Positions 8,561 through 16,278 of a stretch of DNA of 16,278 nucleotides are shown here, in pieces. This stretch comes from Podaxis mareebaensis (Eukaryota; Basidiomycota; Agaricomycetes; Agaricales; Agaricaceae). The first letter of the stretch is position 1; every line of letters begins with the position of its first letter. The notes under the pieces were generated by a model, which worked only from the letters and a program-made list of their open reading frames with translations, had not been told where the DNA came from and searched no databases. Made by a program: the position numbers and the translations under genes. The stretch is from NCBI GenBank assembly GCA_018524725.1, contig JAEUWP010000628.1, positions 1-16,278 on the forward strand, given 5' to 3'.

Positions 8561-8729
8561 AGTAACCACCACCTTCAACTTCATGGAATGGTTATTCATA
8601 GCACAAGGAATACAGATTTCAGTACTAAATCACTATAGCAGACTCCAAAGGCCCTTCAGGTACCTCTGGTGTTCTGCAGAAAGCCACCTCAAAACTCTTT
8701 CACTGCTGTCATTCTAGTGCTAGTTTAGC

Positions 8730-11211
8730 ACTGTCAACTGCTCAACCTTGGGCTGCCTCTTGTGCCCCATTTAATGACATTGAAGAAGACAAAGATAACT
8801 TCATTCATTGACCTCCTTCTCCCACTCCCTCTCTTGGTAAATGATCTATCTCTACTGATCGAATGCTATCCAAACAAGCTCATAAAAGCTTGAAATTCCA
8901 CAACAATGATGATGCTGCCTTCAATACCCATGTTGATGAAGAAGCAAATGATTCCCAATTGGAAGATAACCTTTCTACCCCTAAATCCATTGCCCAATCT
9001 CTCATGCCAGTTTGTGAAGAACTTGATCTCTCTCCTGAGATAGCTCCTTCATCTCACAGAGTTCTCTCACCCACCCAAGCCATTGCCTCATCTTATGGCT
9101 TCATCCCCCCCACTCCTGGAAATGCCTGGGATGAATCCCAACCCTCTGACCCACTCCCAGTACTCCCAACCTTCACCCCCCTCTCCCCTTCTTCTAATGT
9201 GCAGCCTCAAGGCAATGTGCAGCCATCCTATGGAACAGATTGGTCAGCAGTCTGTAACACCCTCTGTGACACCTTTAGTGACATCAATGTCACCAACACT
9301 TCAGATGCCAAAGGATTAGACATCCTTACAGCGCTCCTTTCCTTCACCTCTAGTTGGTTCATGTCATGGGCCAACAACAGAGGAGGTTTTCCACTTTTGA
9401 GGGAACCTCTTCCCTCATTCATTTCATCTAAACAATCACTCATTCTGAGCAACTTCACAACAAATCTGTACCCCATGGTAACCACAATGTGCATCTATAT
9501 GATGCTATTTCCATGCAATTTCCTCCTGCCCATACCCTCTCTCCTACCCCAACTCCCATGTCAACTGGCCATCATCATGAACACTGGGCTGAAAAGGCAC
9601 CAGTAGTGTCCTCCCCCTCCCCCAAAGACACCTCTGGGTATCTCCAGGGCTCTTCCCATTCTCTCCCACCTGACACCTCTGGGTATCTCCAGGGCTCAGA
9701 TTCGCAACTTGAAAGGGACACTGCTCAAGCAATCACCCTCTCACGTCTCCCACCTGTTGATCCTTCTAAACCAGGTGAGTCATCAACTTCCAATGTTAAT
9801 ACTGACATGCTTCCTCCCCCCTCCTCTTCTTCCACCCACTATCCCTGCCACTCCTGGTCCTTCCAACCAAGAAGCAGCTAACCCTAACCCTAGCTCCTGG
9901 GCCATGGTCACCTGTTGCTGGGCACCTCGCAAAATGGTAGCTGCTCCTGCACAGCATAAGCCTATTGTGGCCCCTGCTTTTCTCCCTAAGCCCCCTCTTC
10001 TCCCTCCCTAGTCCTCCCCCCCTCCTTCTTCCACTCCCCCTCCTATCAATAAAGCCACCAAACCTCCATACAGGTCTGGTGCACCTTCCCCTCCAACCCA
10101 GAGGTCATCATACTCTAAGGTGGCTTCTCAAACCCCCCTCAAAGAGGACAAATTGCAAAAATATGCAGCTCTCCAAAACCAGTTCCCTTTCATGTCACCA
10201 GTCAACATTATCAATTTCCTTCAAAACTCAGGGGACATTAAATCTCCTGTGCCCAAACCTTCCCCTTCTTCTCATTTTGCCTCTCAACCTAGGGCCACCC
10301 AAGGCCCTTCCTGAAAGAATGTCATTGTCCCCTTTAATGACACATTCACACACCTCATGATTATATCTCTGGACCTCATAGTTCATTGCTGCAATAATGA
10401 ACTATATCAGAAAAACCTTCCTCTTTGCATTGAGTCAGCAAAGAAGAATGAGCAAACTCTATGGCTCAACATGAGCACTATCGCTTCAGAGGCAGAACTC
10501 CAGGCAATCAAGAAAGGCATAACTGACTCTAATAGGTCAGCCTTTGCCTCCCCAGACATTAGGAATGTGGTCACACCCTCACTTCCTATGTCTAAATCAT
10601 TCATCAAACTCACCAACCTCCCCTATTTCAGGGAGGATGGTACCCCTCACACTACAGATGATATCAAACCTGCAATTGATGCCTCCCCATATGCTGACAT
10701 TGTCAACCACATTGTCAGCAAACCCTGTTTTTGTCAAGTCTCTCCTCACTCTGACTCAGCTATCCTCTTCCTTGACCTATGGGACTCTCAATCTGCCTCA
10801 TGGGCTAAACTATACATAAACCACACAATTCTCTTTGAGAATAGAGTGTGCACAAGGGTTGCCAGCCCCTTGTGCAATTGTTGCTGGAGATGGGGTCACC
10901 CCACTCATTTATGCAAAGCCCACAACCCCAGATGCACCATCTGTGGTGACCCACACCATACCAACAATCATCGCCATGATGGGTACTGCTGTCATGGCAA
11001 ACCAGGTCCTAACCCCCAACCTCCCACCCCCACTAATGTCACAGAATGTCCCACATGTACTTCATTCAATTGCCTATCATGTGGCTCCAAGGACCACCAT
11101 GTGAACAGCAACAAATGCCCATTCTTCTGTCATAGATATGACAAAGAATGGATTATTACTAAGCTTAAGGAAATGAAAATGGAGAAAGCGAAGGCTAATT
11201 TCAACTCTTGA
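8730..11211 (+). pseudogene. LINE ORF1: Gag-like RNA-binding protein with three zinc knuckles
   Basis: ORF1 proteins coat element RNA in the RNP. First ATG in the open stretch is 8863; the same phase continues upstream with two TGA (8809, 8842), so the true start may be earlier. The N-terminal half is Ser/Pro/Thr-rich and low complexity. The phase changes near 9475 and returns near 9835, then TAG (10009) and TGA (10312) interrupt. The conserved half includes KEDKLQKYAALQNQFPF, KNVIVPFNDTF, IESAKKNEQTLWLNMS and SEAELQAIKKGI. The C-terminus has CNCCWRWGHPTHLC (CX2CX4HX4C, from 10872), CTICGDPHHTNNH, and CLSCGSKDHHVNSNKC (CX2CX4HX6C), the usual triple-knuckle plan of Tad1/I-type ORF1. The frame ends with TGA at 11209-11211, 7 nt before the ORF2 ATG. 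Dead by stops and frameshifts. Confidence 0.85.
9627..9697 (+). repeat. 26-bp perfect direct repeat inside ORF1
   Basis: Copies at 9627-9652 and 9672-9697 (starting GACACCTCTGGGTATC), offset 45 bp, encode DTSGYLQGS twice in the local reading phase, so the offset keeps the frame. It is a recent-looking internal tandem duplication in a low-complexity part of ORF1. Confidence 0.9.
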
Positions 11212-11218
11212 GTGGCAA

Positions 11219-13840
11219 ATGTCTGAACAACTTACAAGAGACATTGCTTCATCCCTAAGTAGTATCTCGATTTGTTCATTTAATGTACAAAAGAACTGGT
11301 CTACTGTCGAGTTTCTTCTAAACTCTCCTCTACTCAAAGACATTCATGTTTTATGTCTACAAAAACCTGCATTTAAATTCATTTGAAACATCCCATCCAC
11401 ATCAGCCTCTGAAGGAGATCCAATGGAGGGGCCTCCTATTCATAAAGATTGGCTTCTCCTACATGACCAATCTATCTTAAAACCTCATGTCCTCATGTAT
11501 GTACACAACTCTCTTCATTCTCTAAACCCAATCATTTATTCAAATATTATATCATCACCTGACTTCCAACTTTTCTCTCTTTCCATTCCTAACAAACAAT
11601 ATTTTTTAAATTGTTACTTCAAAACACATGACTCTTCATCCATTGATTACCTAGAATCATGTATACATTCTTTCCCTAACAACATTCATTTTGCAGGGGG
11701 AGACTTCAATACTAGATCCCCTGACTGGGATCACAATGCTCTGCATCACTTGGCACATGCAGATCTTCTTATGGACATCATGGACACGATTGGTCTCATC
11801 AGATCTACTCTGATCCAATATTCCCCCACTCATTTCCCTGATGACTCAAACAAGTCTGCCACAGTGATCAATCTTATCTTTGCCACATCCCCAGAAGGCC
11901 TCCCTGCTCCCACTCATTCATACTGACACAATTGGAGATCTAGGTCTGATCATGTCCCTCTCCATGCACACATCCCACTTTCATTGATCACTCACCCCAT
12001 TATAACCAAGTGCACCATCCCTAAAGACTCAGAAGAAGAAGCTACCTTCCTGTATAACTGTTCAAGATGCCTAAAAGCCATCCCTCCCATCTTCACCTCC
12101 TCAGAGGATGTCAACAATTATGCATCCTCTATCTTTAACATTGTTTCAGAAGAGTGGAATGCCAATACTGTCAAAGTCAAAATCTGCTGCAGATCCAAAC
12201 CCTGGTGGAATAACCAATGCTCCAACTCCTTACATGCATTTAATGCTCACAGAACCAAATGCAATTGGACCAACTTTAGATGGACCACTAGGAAAGCAAA
12301 GAGAGCTTTCTTCAATCATAAAATTCTAGAAATCTCAAGGGAAAAATGGCACCCTTGGGATTTAATGTCTTGGGTTAAGAAGTGCAACCTACTCCCATCT
12401 CAATCCATCCTATATAAGGGACAACCATGTGATGAACCAGAGAGCCTATGGAAAGCACTTGATGAAACATACAATGCAGCATCTAATCAATCAGTTGACC
12501 TGAACACAGCCACTTTTGCTCCAGATCAAAAAGAACAATCATGGCCCCCCTTCTCAACCAGAGAATTATCAGACACTCTCCTTCCATGCACCAATTCCTC
12601 CACTCCAGGCCCAGACCACCTCATGTGGGCCCACATCAAATTCCTCATGTCCAATGATGACCTAAAGTCAAACTTCACTACATTTGCCTCTGTGTGTATT
12701 TGGTTCCACATATGGCTGGAACATTTCAAAACATCCAATTTGGTTATCATCCCCAAACCAAATAAACCTCATTATTCAACACTGAAAATGTTCCAACCCA
12801 TCATCCTTTTGAACACCTTAGGCAAACTAATTGAGAAGATAATATCTAATCATCTCCAATTTGAATTGACTCAGTTTGACCTCATCCACCCTCCACAATT
12901 TGAGGGCATCATTCATTGCTCCATGGAAGATGCAGGAGTTTTTGTCACCCATATGGACCACTTAGGATGGATAAAGAACTTAAAAACAAGTGTCCTCACT
13001 TTTGATGTCACTCAATTCTTCCCCTCCATCAACCATTCTCTTTTAATTGAAATTCTTAAGAGACATGGCTTCCACTCTTTGATAATTTCTTTCTTCTCAG
13101 ACTATTTAATTAATCATTTCACCACATACTCTTGGAACAATGAATCCTCCCCTCCTTTTCCTGCTTCTGTAGGCATAGGTCAAGGCTCCACTCTCTCACC
13201 CATCCTAACTGCCCTTTACCTCTCTCCATTCATTCATAAATTTTCTAATGATGCTCAGTGTAAATTACTCTCCTTTGTGGATGATGGTCTCATTATCGTA
13301 CAATCAGACTCTTTCCATACCAATTGTAAACTACTCACTTCTGTCTATCTTAGTTGTGAACAATTACTAACCTCGATGGGCCTCACTCTTGAACATGACA
13401 AGGCAGAGGCCTTTCACTTCTCTAACCACCCATGGGTGGAACCTGATCCCCACATTACCATCAACCACCCAACAGACAGCCAACTCATTTTCAAACCCAA
13501 GTGCCACCTCCAATACTTGGGCTTCTATTTCAATTGGGCACTCTCTTGTAAAGAACATGTCCAATATTACTCCACTAAAGCACTATCCACTGTCAAATGT
13601 ATGTGCCTCCTTGGAAATTCCATCTGAGGTCTCTCCCCCATACACAAATGCCTACTCTACAGATCTTGTGTAGTTCCCATAGCCATTTATGGATTTTGTC
13701 TATGGTTCAACTGAAATGGCTGATATAAAGGCCTTATCAAACAACTCCAACAGATGCAACAGTCTGCAGCCCTTTGGATCACTGGTGCATTTTGAACAAC
13801 ACCTACAGGTGGTGTTGAGGCCAGTGCTGGTCTTATCCCC
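11219..13840 (+). pseudogene. LINE ORF2: endonuclease plus reverse transcriptase, broken only by TGA stops
   Basis: Starts at ATG 11219 (MSEQLTRDIASSLSS) and stays in one phase to 13840, about 874 codons, interrupted by six TGA (11384, 11924, 13625, 13712, 13721, 13793) and no frameshift. The endonuclease has CSFNVQKNW, VLCLQKPAF (normally QEP; Glu now Lys at 11363-11365), GGDFNTRSPDWD and RSDHVPLHAHI, so the DFN and SDH motifs remain. The RT has SSTPGPDHLMWAHIK, LVIIPKPNKPHYSTLK, FQPIILLNTLGKLIEKII, LTFDVTQFFPSINHSLL (catalytic Asp), VGIGQGSTLSPILTALYLSP, LLSFVDDGLII (catalytic DD), LTLEHDKAEAFHF and LQYLGFYFNW. After 13627 come GLSPIHKCLLYRSCVVPIA and ALWITGAF-stop-TTPTGG, typical post-RT sequence. 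The expected C-terminal RNase H region is cut off by the LTR at 13841. Normal role: nicking target DNA and copying element RNA there. Confidence 0.92.
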
Positions 13841-14531
13841 TGTTACGTTCCGGATGGGCACCTAGGGTGTCAGGGAGCAGACCTCGGCCTCAGCTTATGT
13901 GCTGTGCCCTTCCAGTATCACATTGGTCCAATTTGGACAGGGGTGGAACCCAGAGGTGGAGGGAACAAGAGACAGAGTGCAGACAAGTAGCAGGAGTGGT
14001 CAGAAGATGACCCAGAGGACTGATGAGCAGAGCAGAGGAGGAGGAGGATAACAAAGTTGATATTCAGACTGAGGAAATGGATACAGGAAACTACTACACT
14101 TAAATATGTGTTGAGAACCAGAAACAGGGAACAGGAAAATAACTGGAGAACAAAAGCAAGTACAAACAGGTAAAACATTTTGGAGGCAAAGTAGAAACTA
14201 GAAGTGTGTGGAAGGTACAGGTATGGAGGTGGAATGGAAAGGAGGCTGTTCAGAATGTAATAAAATGTAGAATGGAAGCAAGGAACAAATGGACTGAGGC
14301 AAGGGTAAAGGATCCGAGATGATAAAGGAAAAGCGAATGAACAACACTCGTTGCAGTGGTCATGAGTGACTGAGTGTGTGCACCCACCTGTTCAGATAAC
14401 AGGGCAGATGGAAATCCATCAATGGAATGAGTGGATTGGAGTTGTGCAAAATCAGAACATTGGATATCGGATTTTTGGACATCAGATAAGCATGGGAAAG
14501 TAAGTGCAGATGCATGCAAGCAGTTGTGACA
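13841..14531 (+). repeat. Candidate 5' LTR, 691 bp
   Basis: Starts TGTTACGTTCC and ends AGTTGTGACA; the six-base ends are imperfect inverted repeats (TGTTAC / GTGACA). It is non-coding, purine-rich in its middle, and has an AATAAA at 14259-14264 that could serve as the polyadenylation signal in R. Immediately after it lies GTATTCCCCCCTTAAGG and a near-palindrome CCTCGAGGCCTTGAGG (14555-14570), where a primer-binding site would be; I could not match it to a tRNA. The partner LTR must lie beyond 16278 to prove this. Confidence 0.55.
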
Positions 14532-14676
14532 GTATTCCCCCCTTAAGGCTGAGCCCTCGAGGCCTTGAGGCAGCTGACTCAGAAATGAAGCCTAAGTGAT
14601 CAGGAGTCATCAAAACGTGTATCTGGGTCAGAACTCATCAAAAAATCTTTTGTTCCAGCCCTCCCTTTGTACCCTC

Positions 14677-15889
14677 ATGCCATCCCAGCCCAGCCAAGTC
14701 ACTGTCAACCTCAGCAAGCTCACCCCAGAGCAATGTGTGATGCTCAGGTTCCTGGACGAGTCTTCAGCAGCTATGGAAGTTGATGCAAGCAAAAGTGGAG
14801 ATGCGAGCAAGCGTCATCAGGAGTTGGAAGGTAGTCAAGCAGCTGTGTGAGAAAAGATGAAGAAGAAGTCAAAGAGTAAGTGAGCAGAGAGTCTGGAGGA
14901 AGAGGATGACAATGAAGAGGTCACAGTGGCAACTCTGAGTGTGCAGGTTGGACTGCAGTCATTGAGGAGTTCACAGCAGGTGACTCCATCAGGTCCTATG
15001 ATGTTGCATGTCATGGTGCCACCATTGCCATCACGATTGGGTGGTTCAGGCTCAGGAGTGGGTGAGGGAGGTATCCTGCTGGTGCCATGCAAGAGGTGCT
15101 CGGAGAAGGGACTGGTGTGTCACAGGTATCCAGGGATGGCCTGTAATGAATGCAAGCAGGGACACATCGGGTGCAATCTATCCAGGGGTACAAGGTCAAT
15201 GGTGCCGCCTGCACCTAGGAAGAAAACTGGGGGATTGTCAGTGGCTTTGGGAGTGACATCAGGCACAGCATCGAGCTCTGGGAGGAGTGGTTTCAGACAT
15301 CTGGTCAGGTTAACAACTCTGGCCTTCTCACCACCTGCATCTATGATGGTGCAGACTCTGTCGAGCTCTTCAGCAGTTGCTTGGACCCCATCGTCATTCT
15401 CTCAGCCAGCTCCAATACCAATTAAGAGTCCTCAGTGCGAGGAGGCTGAAGCCAGGTGGGAGCTGTCTCTGGTGAGTGCATCTGGTACAGGGAATAATGA
15501 AAGCTGATGAAAACCAATAGTCCCCTTTGTCTCCACAATCCCGCCAATGTGCGCAGGAGATGAAATACCTCAGGTCCATGATTGAGTGGTTCTCCAATGA
15601 GTTGGCAATGATGCAGGAGTTGCACAACCAGAATTGGCAGGTGATCAACCATCTGCAGACCACTCTGGAGTGGGGCATCAAGTTGAACCAGTCATTGCAA
15701 TGGACTATCACACACTCTACAGATAGGATGGTGGAGGCAATGGATCGGAACATGGAGGTGACAGAAGTGATGTGGGTGACGATGGAGCAGAATATGGAGA
15801 TGATGTGGGATCTCAAGCTGGTGCGTCATCAGGAGGATCCAGAGGGTCGCAGAGGAGGTTCGTCCAGGTGGGTCCAGAAGGGCCTGTGA
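14677..15889 (+). pseudogene. Spliced ORF with Zn2Cys6-like cluster and helical tail, inside the LTR element
   Basis: ATG 14677 opens MPSQPSQVTVNLSKLTPEQC; the same phase runs to 15471, with TGA at 14848 and 14881, is spliced over 15472-15556, and ends at TGA 15887-15889. Residues about 138-166 read PCKRCSEKGLVCHRYPGMAC then NECKQGHIGC, that is CX2CX6CX7CX2CX6C, the spacing of fungal Zn(II)2Cys6 binuclear clusters. Basic residues expected between the first cysteines are present (KR). The centre is Ser/Pro/Gly-rich. After the intron comes EMKYLRSMIEWFSNELAMMQ and a long heptad-like helix with many Met/Glu/Trp. A metal-bound DNA- or RNA-binding protein with a coiled-coil is plausible. The two TGA suggest decay (Arg CGA to TGA), or a start downstream of 14883. 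I recall similar cysteine-plus-helix proteins as multicopy hypotheticals in mushrooms, unverified. Confidence 0.6.
15472..15556 (+). other. Intron (85 nt) in the Zn2Cys6-like ORF
   Basis: GTGAGTGC at 15472 and GTGCGCAG ending 15556, with an AGCTGATGA branch-like motif and a pyrimidine-rich run before the acceptor. It lies between codons (phase 0), joining WELSL to EMKYLR; unspliced, the frame ends at TGA 15505-15507. An intron in an LTR element ORF implies either splicing to regulate expression or a gene captured from genomic DNA. Confidence 0.75.
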
Positions 15890-16278
15890 GTCCCTTGCCT
15901 CCTTGTGCCCTCATGTGGAGTTTGTTCATTTTCTTGGAATGTAATGTCATCAGAATGTTTTTGTGAATATAAGTGAACATTTTGTGTTGGTCCCGGAAAG
16001 TGTGAAAAAAGAAAATGAAAGTGAAAATGAAAATCAGAAACTAAGAAGAAATAATAAGTAAAAAAGGACAATAGAAATGGAAACTTAGTGTGAAAATGAG
16101 AGAATGGAAAGAGGACCAGGCTTTGTGGGATAAGCAGCATGGAAGTCAGCTACAAGTTCAGCGGTGTGTTCTAGCTCCATAGCAGGTAGCCAGGAGGATT
16201 CCTCGTTGATGGGGCAGCAAATGGATTACTATAGAATATAACAAATAAAAGAGATAATGTGAAGTGAAATATAAAATA
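15890..16278 (+). other. Region after the Zn2Cys6-like ORF, no gene supported
   Basis: Purine-rich at 16000-16100 with repeated GAAAATGAAAGTGAAAATGA-type units. No frame has recognisable motifs, and no LTR end or polypurine tract could be set. Confidence 0.5.

Larger units (their letters stand above)
4408..8650 (-). mobile_element. Decayed Ty3/gypsy chromovirus, 5' half missing
   Basis: Read on the minus strand the order is partial RT, RNase H, integrase, GPY/F-like region, chromodomain, an extra ORF, then a candidate LTR. RT-RNaseH-IN order with a C-terminal chromodomain defines the Ty3/gypsy chromovirus group. Gag, most of protease and the N-terminal RT blocks are not recognisable: upstream of the RT motif LNVQLGYNNV (about 8515-8545) the reading frame runs into VVVTEEGR and MNNHSMKLK-like sequence that I cannot assign, then sequence leading into the non-LTR element. 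Pol is broken by stops and frameshifts, so the copy is dead. The right boundary is approximate (8570-8700). Confidence 0.85.
8700..13840 (+). mobile_element. Non-LTR retrotransposon (LINE, probably Tad1-related), 3' truncated
   Basis: Two consecutive ORFs on the plus strand: ORF1 with zinc knuckles (ends 11211) and ORF2 with an apurinic-type endonuclease followed by reverse transcriptase (from 11219). This layout and the fungal context suggest the Tad1 group (with Deceiver/Inkcap-like relatives in mushrooms); clade assignment is inference. The left end is approximate: coding-like sequence with TGA interruptions extends upstream of the first ATG (8863) to about 8730. On the right the reading frame stops abruptly at 13840, where a TG-starting LTR begins, so the RNase H region, 3' UTR and tail expected for this group are missing from the window. 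CpG is nearly absent. Confidence 0.85.
13841..16278 (+). mobile_element. Second LTR retroelement (5' part), inserted in the LINE
   Basis: A TG..CA bounded segment (13841-14531) begins exactly where the LINE ORF2 frame ends. It is followed by a leader and a spliced plus-strand ORF (14677-15889). No Gag, protease or RT motif and no second copy of the LTR appears before the right edge, so the element either continues outside the window or is non-autonomous. Boundaries and class are inference from the termini and the clean interruption of ORF2. Confidence 0.55.

Noticed and set aside
9878..9893. CTAACCCTAACCCTAG, like telomeric CCCTAA repeats
   Set aside because: Only about two units, inside ORF1 coding sequence (Asn-Pro repeats), with no longer array on either side.
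13918..14178. Minus-strand frame with a very hydrophobic Leu/Phe/Val-rich start
   Set aside because: It lies within the candidate LTR and mirrors a purine-rich plus strand; no motif or splice support.
4408..14531. The two LTR-like segments (4408-4919 and 13841-14531) as the pair of one element
   Set aside because: Their terminal sequences differ in both orientations, and the coding regions next to them lie on opposite strands.
11219..15889. TGA reassigned to an amino acid or recoded, since most stops in ORF2 and the Zn2Cys6-like ORF are TGA
   Set aside because: At least two TGA positions in ORF2 correspond to Arg in the family as I know it, TAG stops and frameshifts occur in the same elements, and CpG depletion explains CGA to TGA.
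15829..16140. Minus-strand Phe/His-rich frame
   Set aside because: Mirror of the purine-rich GAAAATGA tract on the plus strand; no recognisable motif.

Overview
This window looks like a repeat-rich stretch of a filamentous basidiomycete genome, most likely an Agaricomycete. The evidence is short spliceosomal introns with clean GT..AG borders (49, 54, 56 and 85 nt), a fungal laccase remnant, the C-terminal part of a Plavaka-type transposase, a Ty3/gypsy chromovirus, a fungal non-LTR element and a Zn2Cys6-like cysteine cluster. Almost every coding region is broken or cut off. No tRNA, rRNA, CRISPR array or intact host gene was recognised.

Layout. (1) 1-4407, CpG-rich, a graveyard of gene fragments: the C-terminal exons of a Plavaka-like transposase (42-987, running in from the left edge); a frameshifted laccase domain-2 fossil (about 1075-1560); a frameshifted coiled-coil gene fragment (about 1650-2123); and two diverged tandem copies, both on the minus strand, of the 3' end of one unknown gene with an acidic tail (2521-3230 and 3252-3770). 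(2) 4408 to about 8650, minus strand: a decayed Ty3/gypsy chromovirus with a candidate 3' LTR, an extra ORF downstream of pol (4915-5928), chromodomain, integrase, RNase H and part of RT. Its 5' half is missing. (3) About 8700-13840, plus strand: a non-LTR retrotransposon with ORF1 (zinc knuckles) and ORF2 (endonuclease plus reverse transcriptase), cut off at its 3' end. (4) 13841-16278, plus strand: a candidate 5' LTR of a second LTR element followed by a spliced ORF with a Zn2Cys6-like cluster and an amphipathic helical tail, continuing past the right edge.

How it fits together. The order suggests nested insertion: the LTR element at 13841 interrupts the non-LTR ORF2, and the non-LTR element in turn abuts a gypsy element lacking its 5' half. 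CpG is abundant left of about 4400 and nearly absent in the retroelements. The stops breaking the retroelement frames are mostly TGA, several at positions where the family normally has Arg. This fits decay by C-to-T transition at methylated CpG or a RIP-like process. Catalytic Glu-to-Lys changes are seen in both the gypsy integrase and the non-LTR endonuclease. I found no convincing new enzymatic or defence system. The most novel items are the accessory ORF downstream of gypsy pol, the Zn2Cys6-like ORF inside an LTR element, and the duplicated acidic-tail gene.
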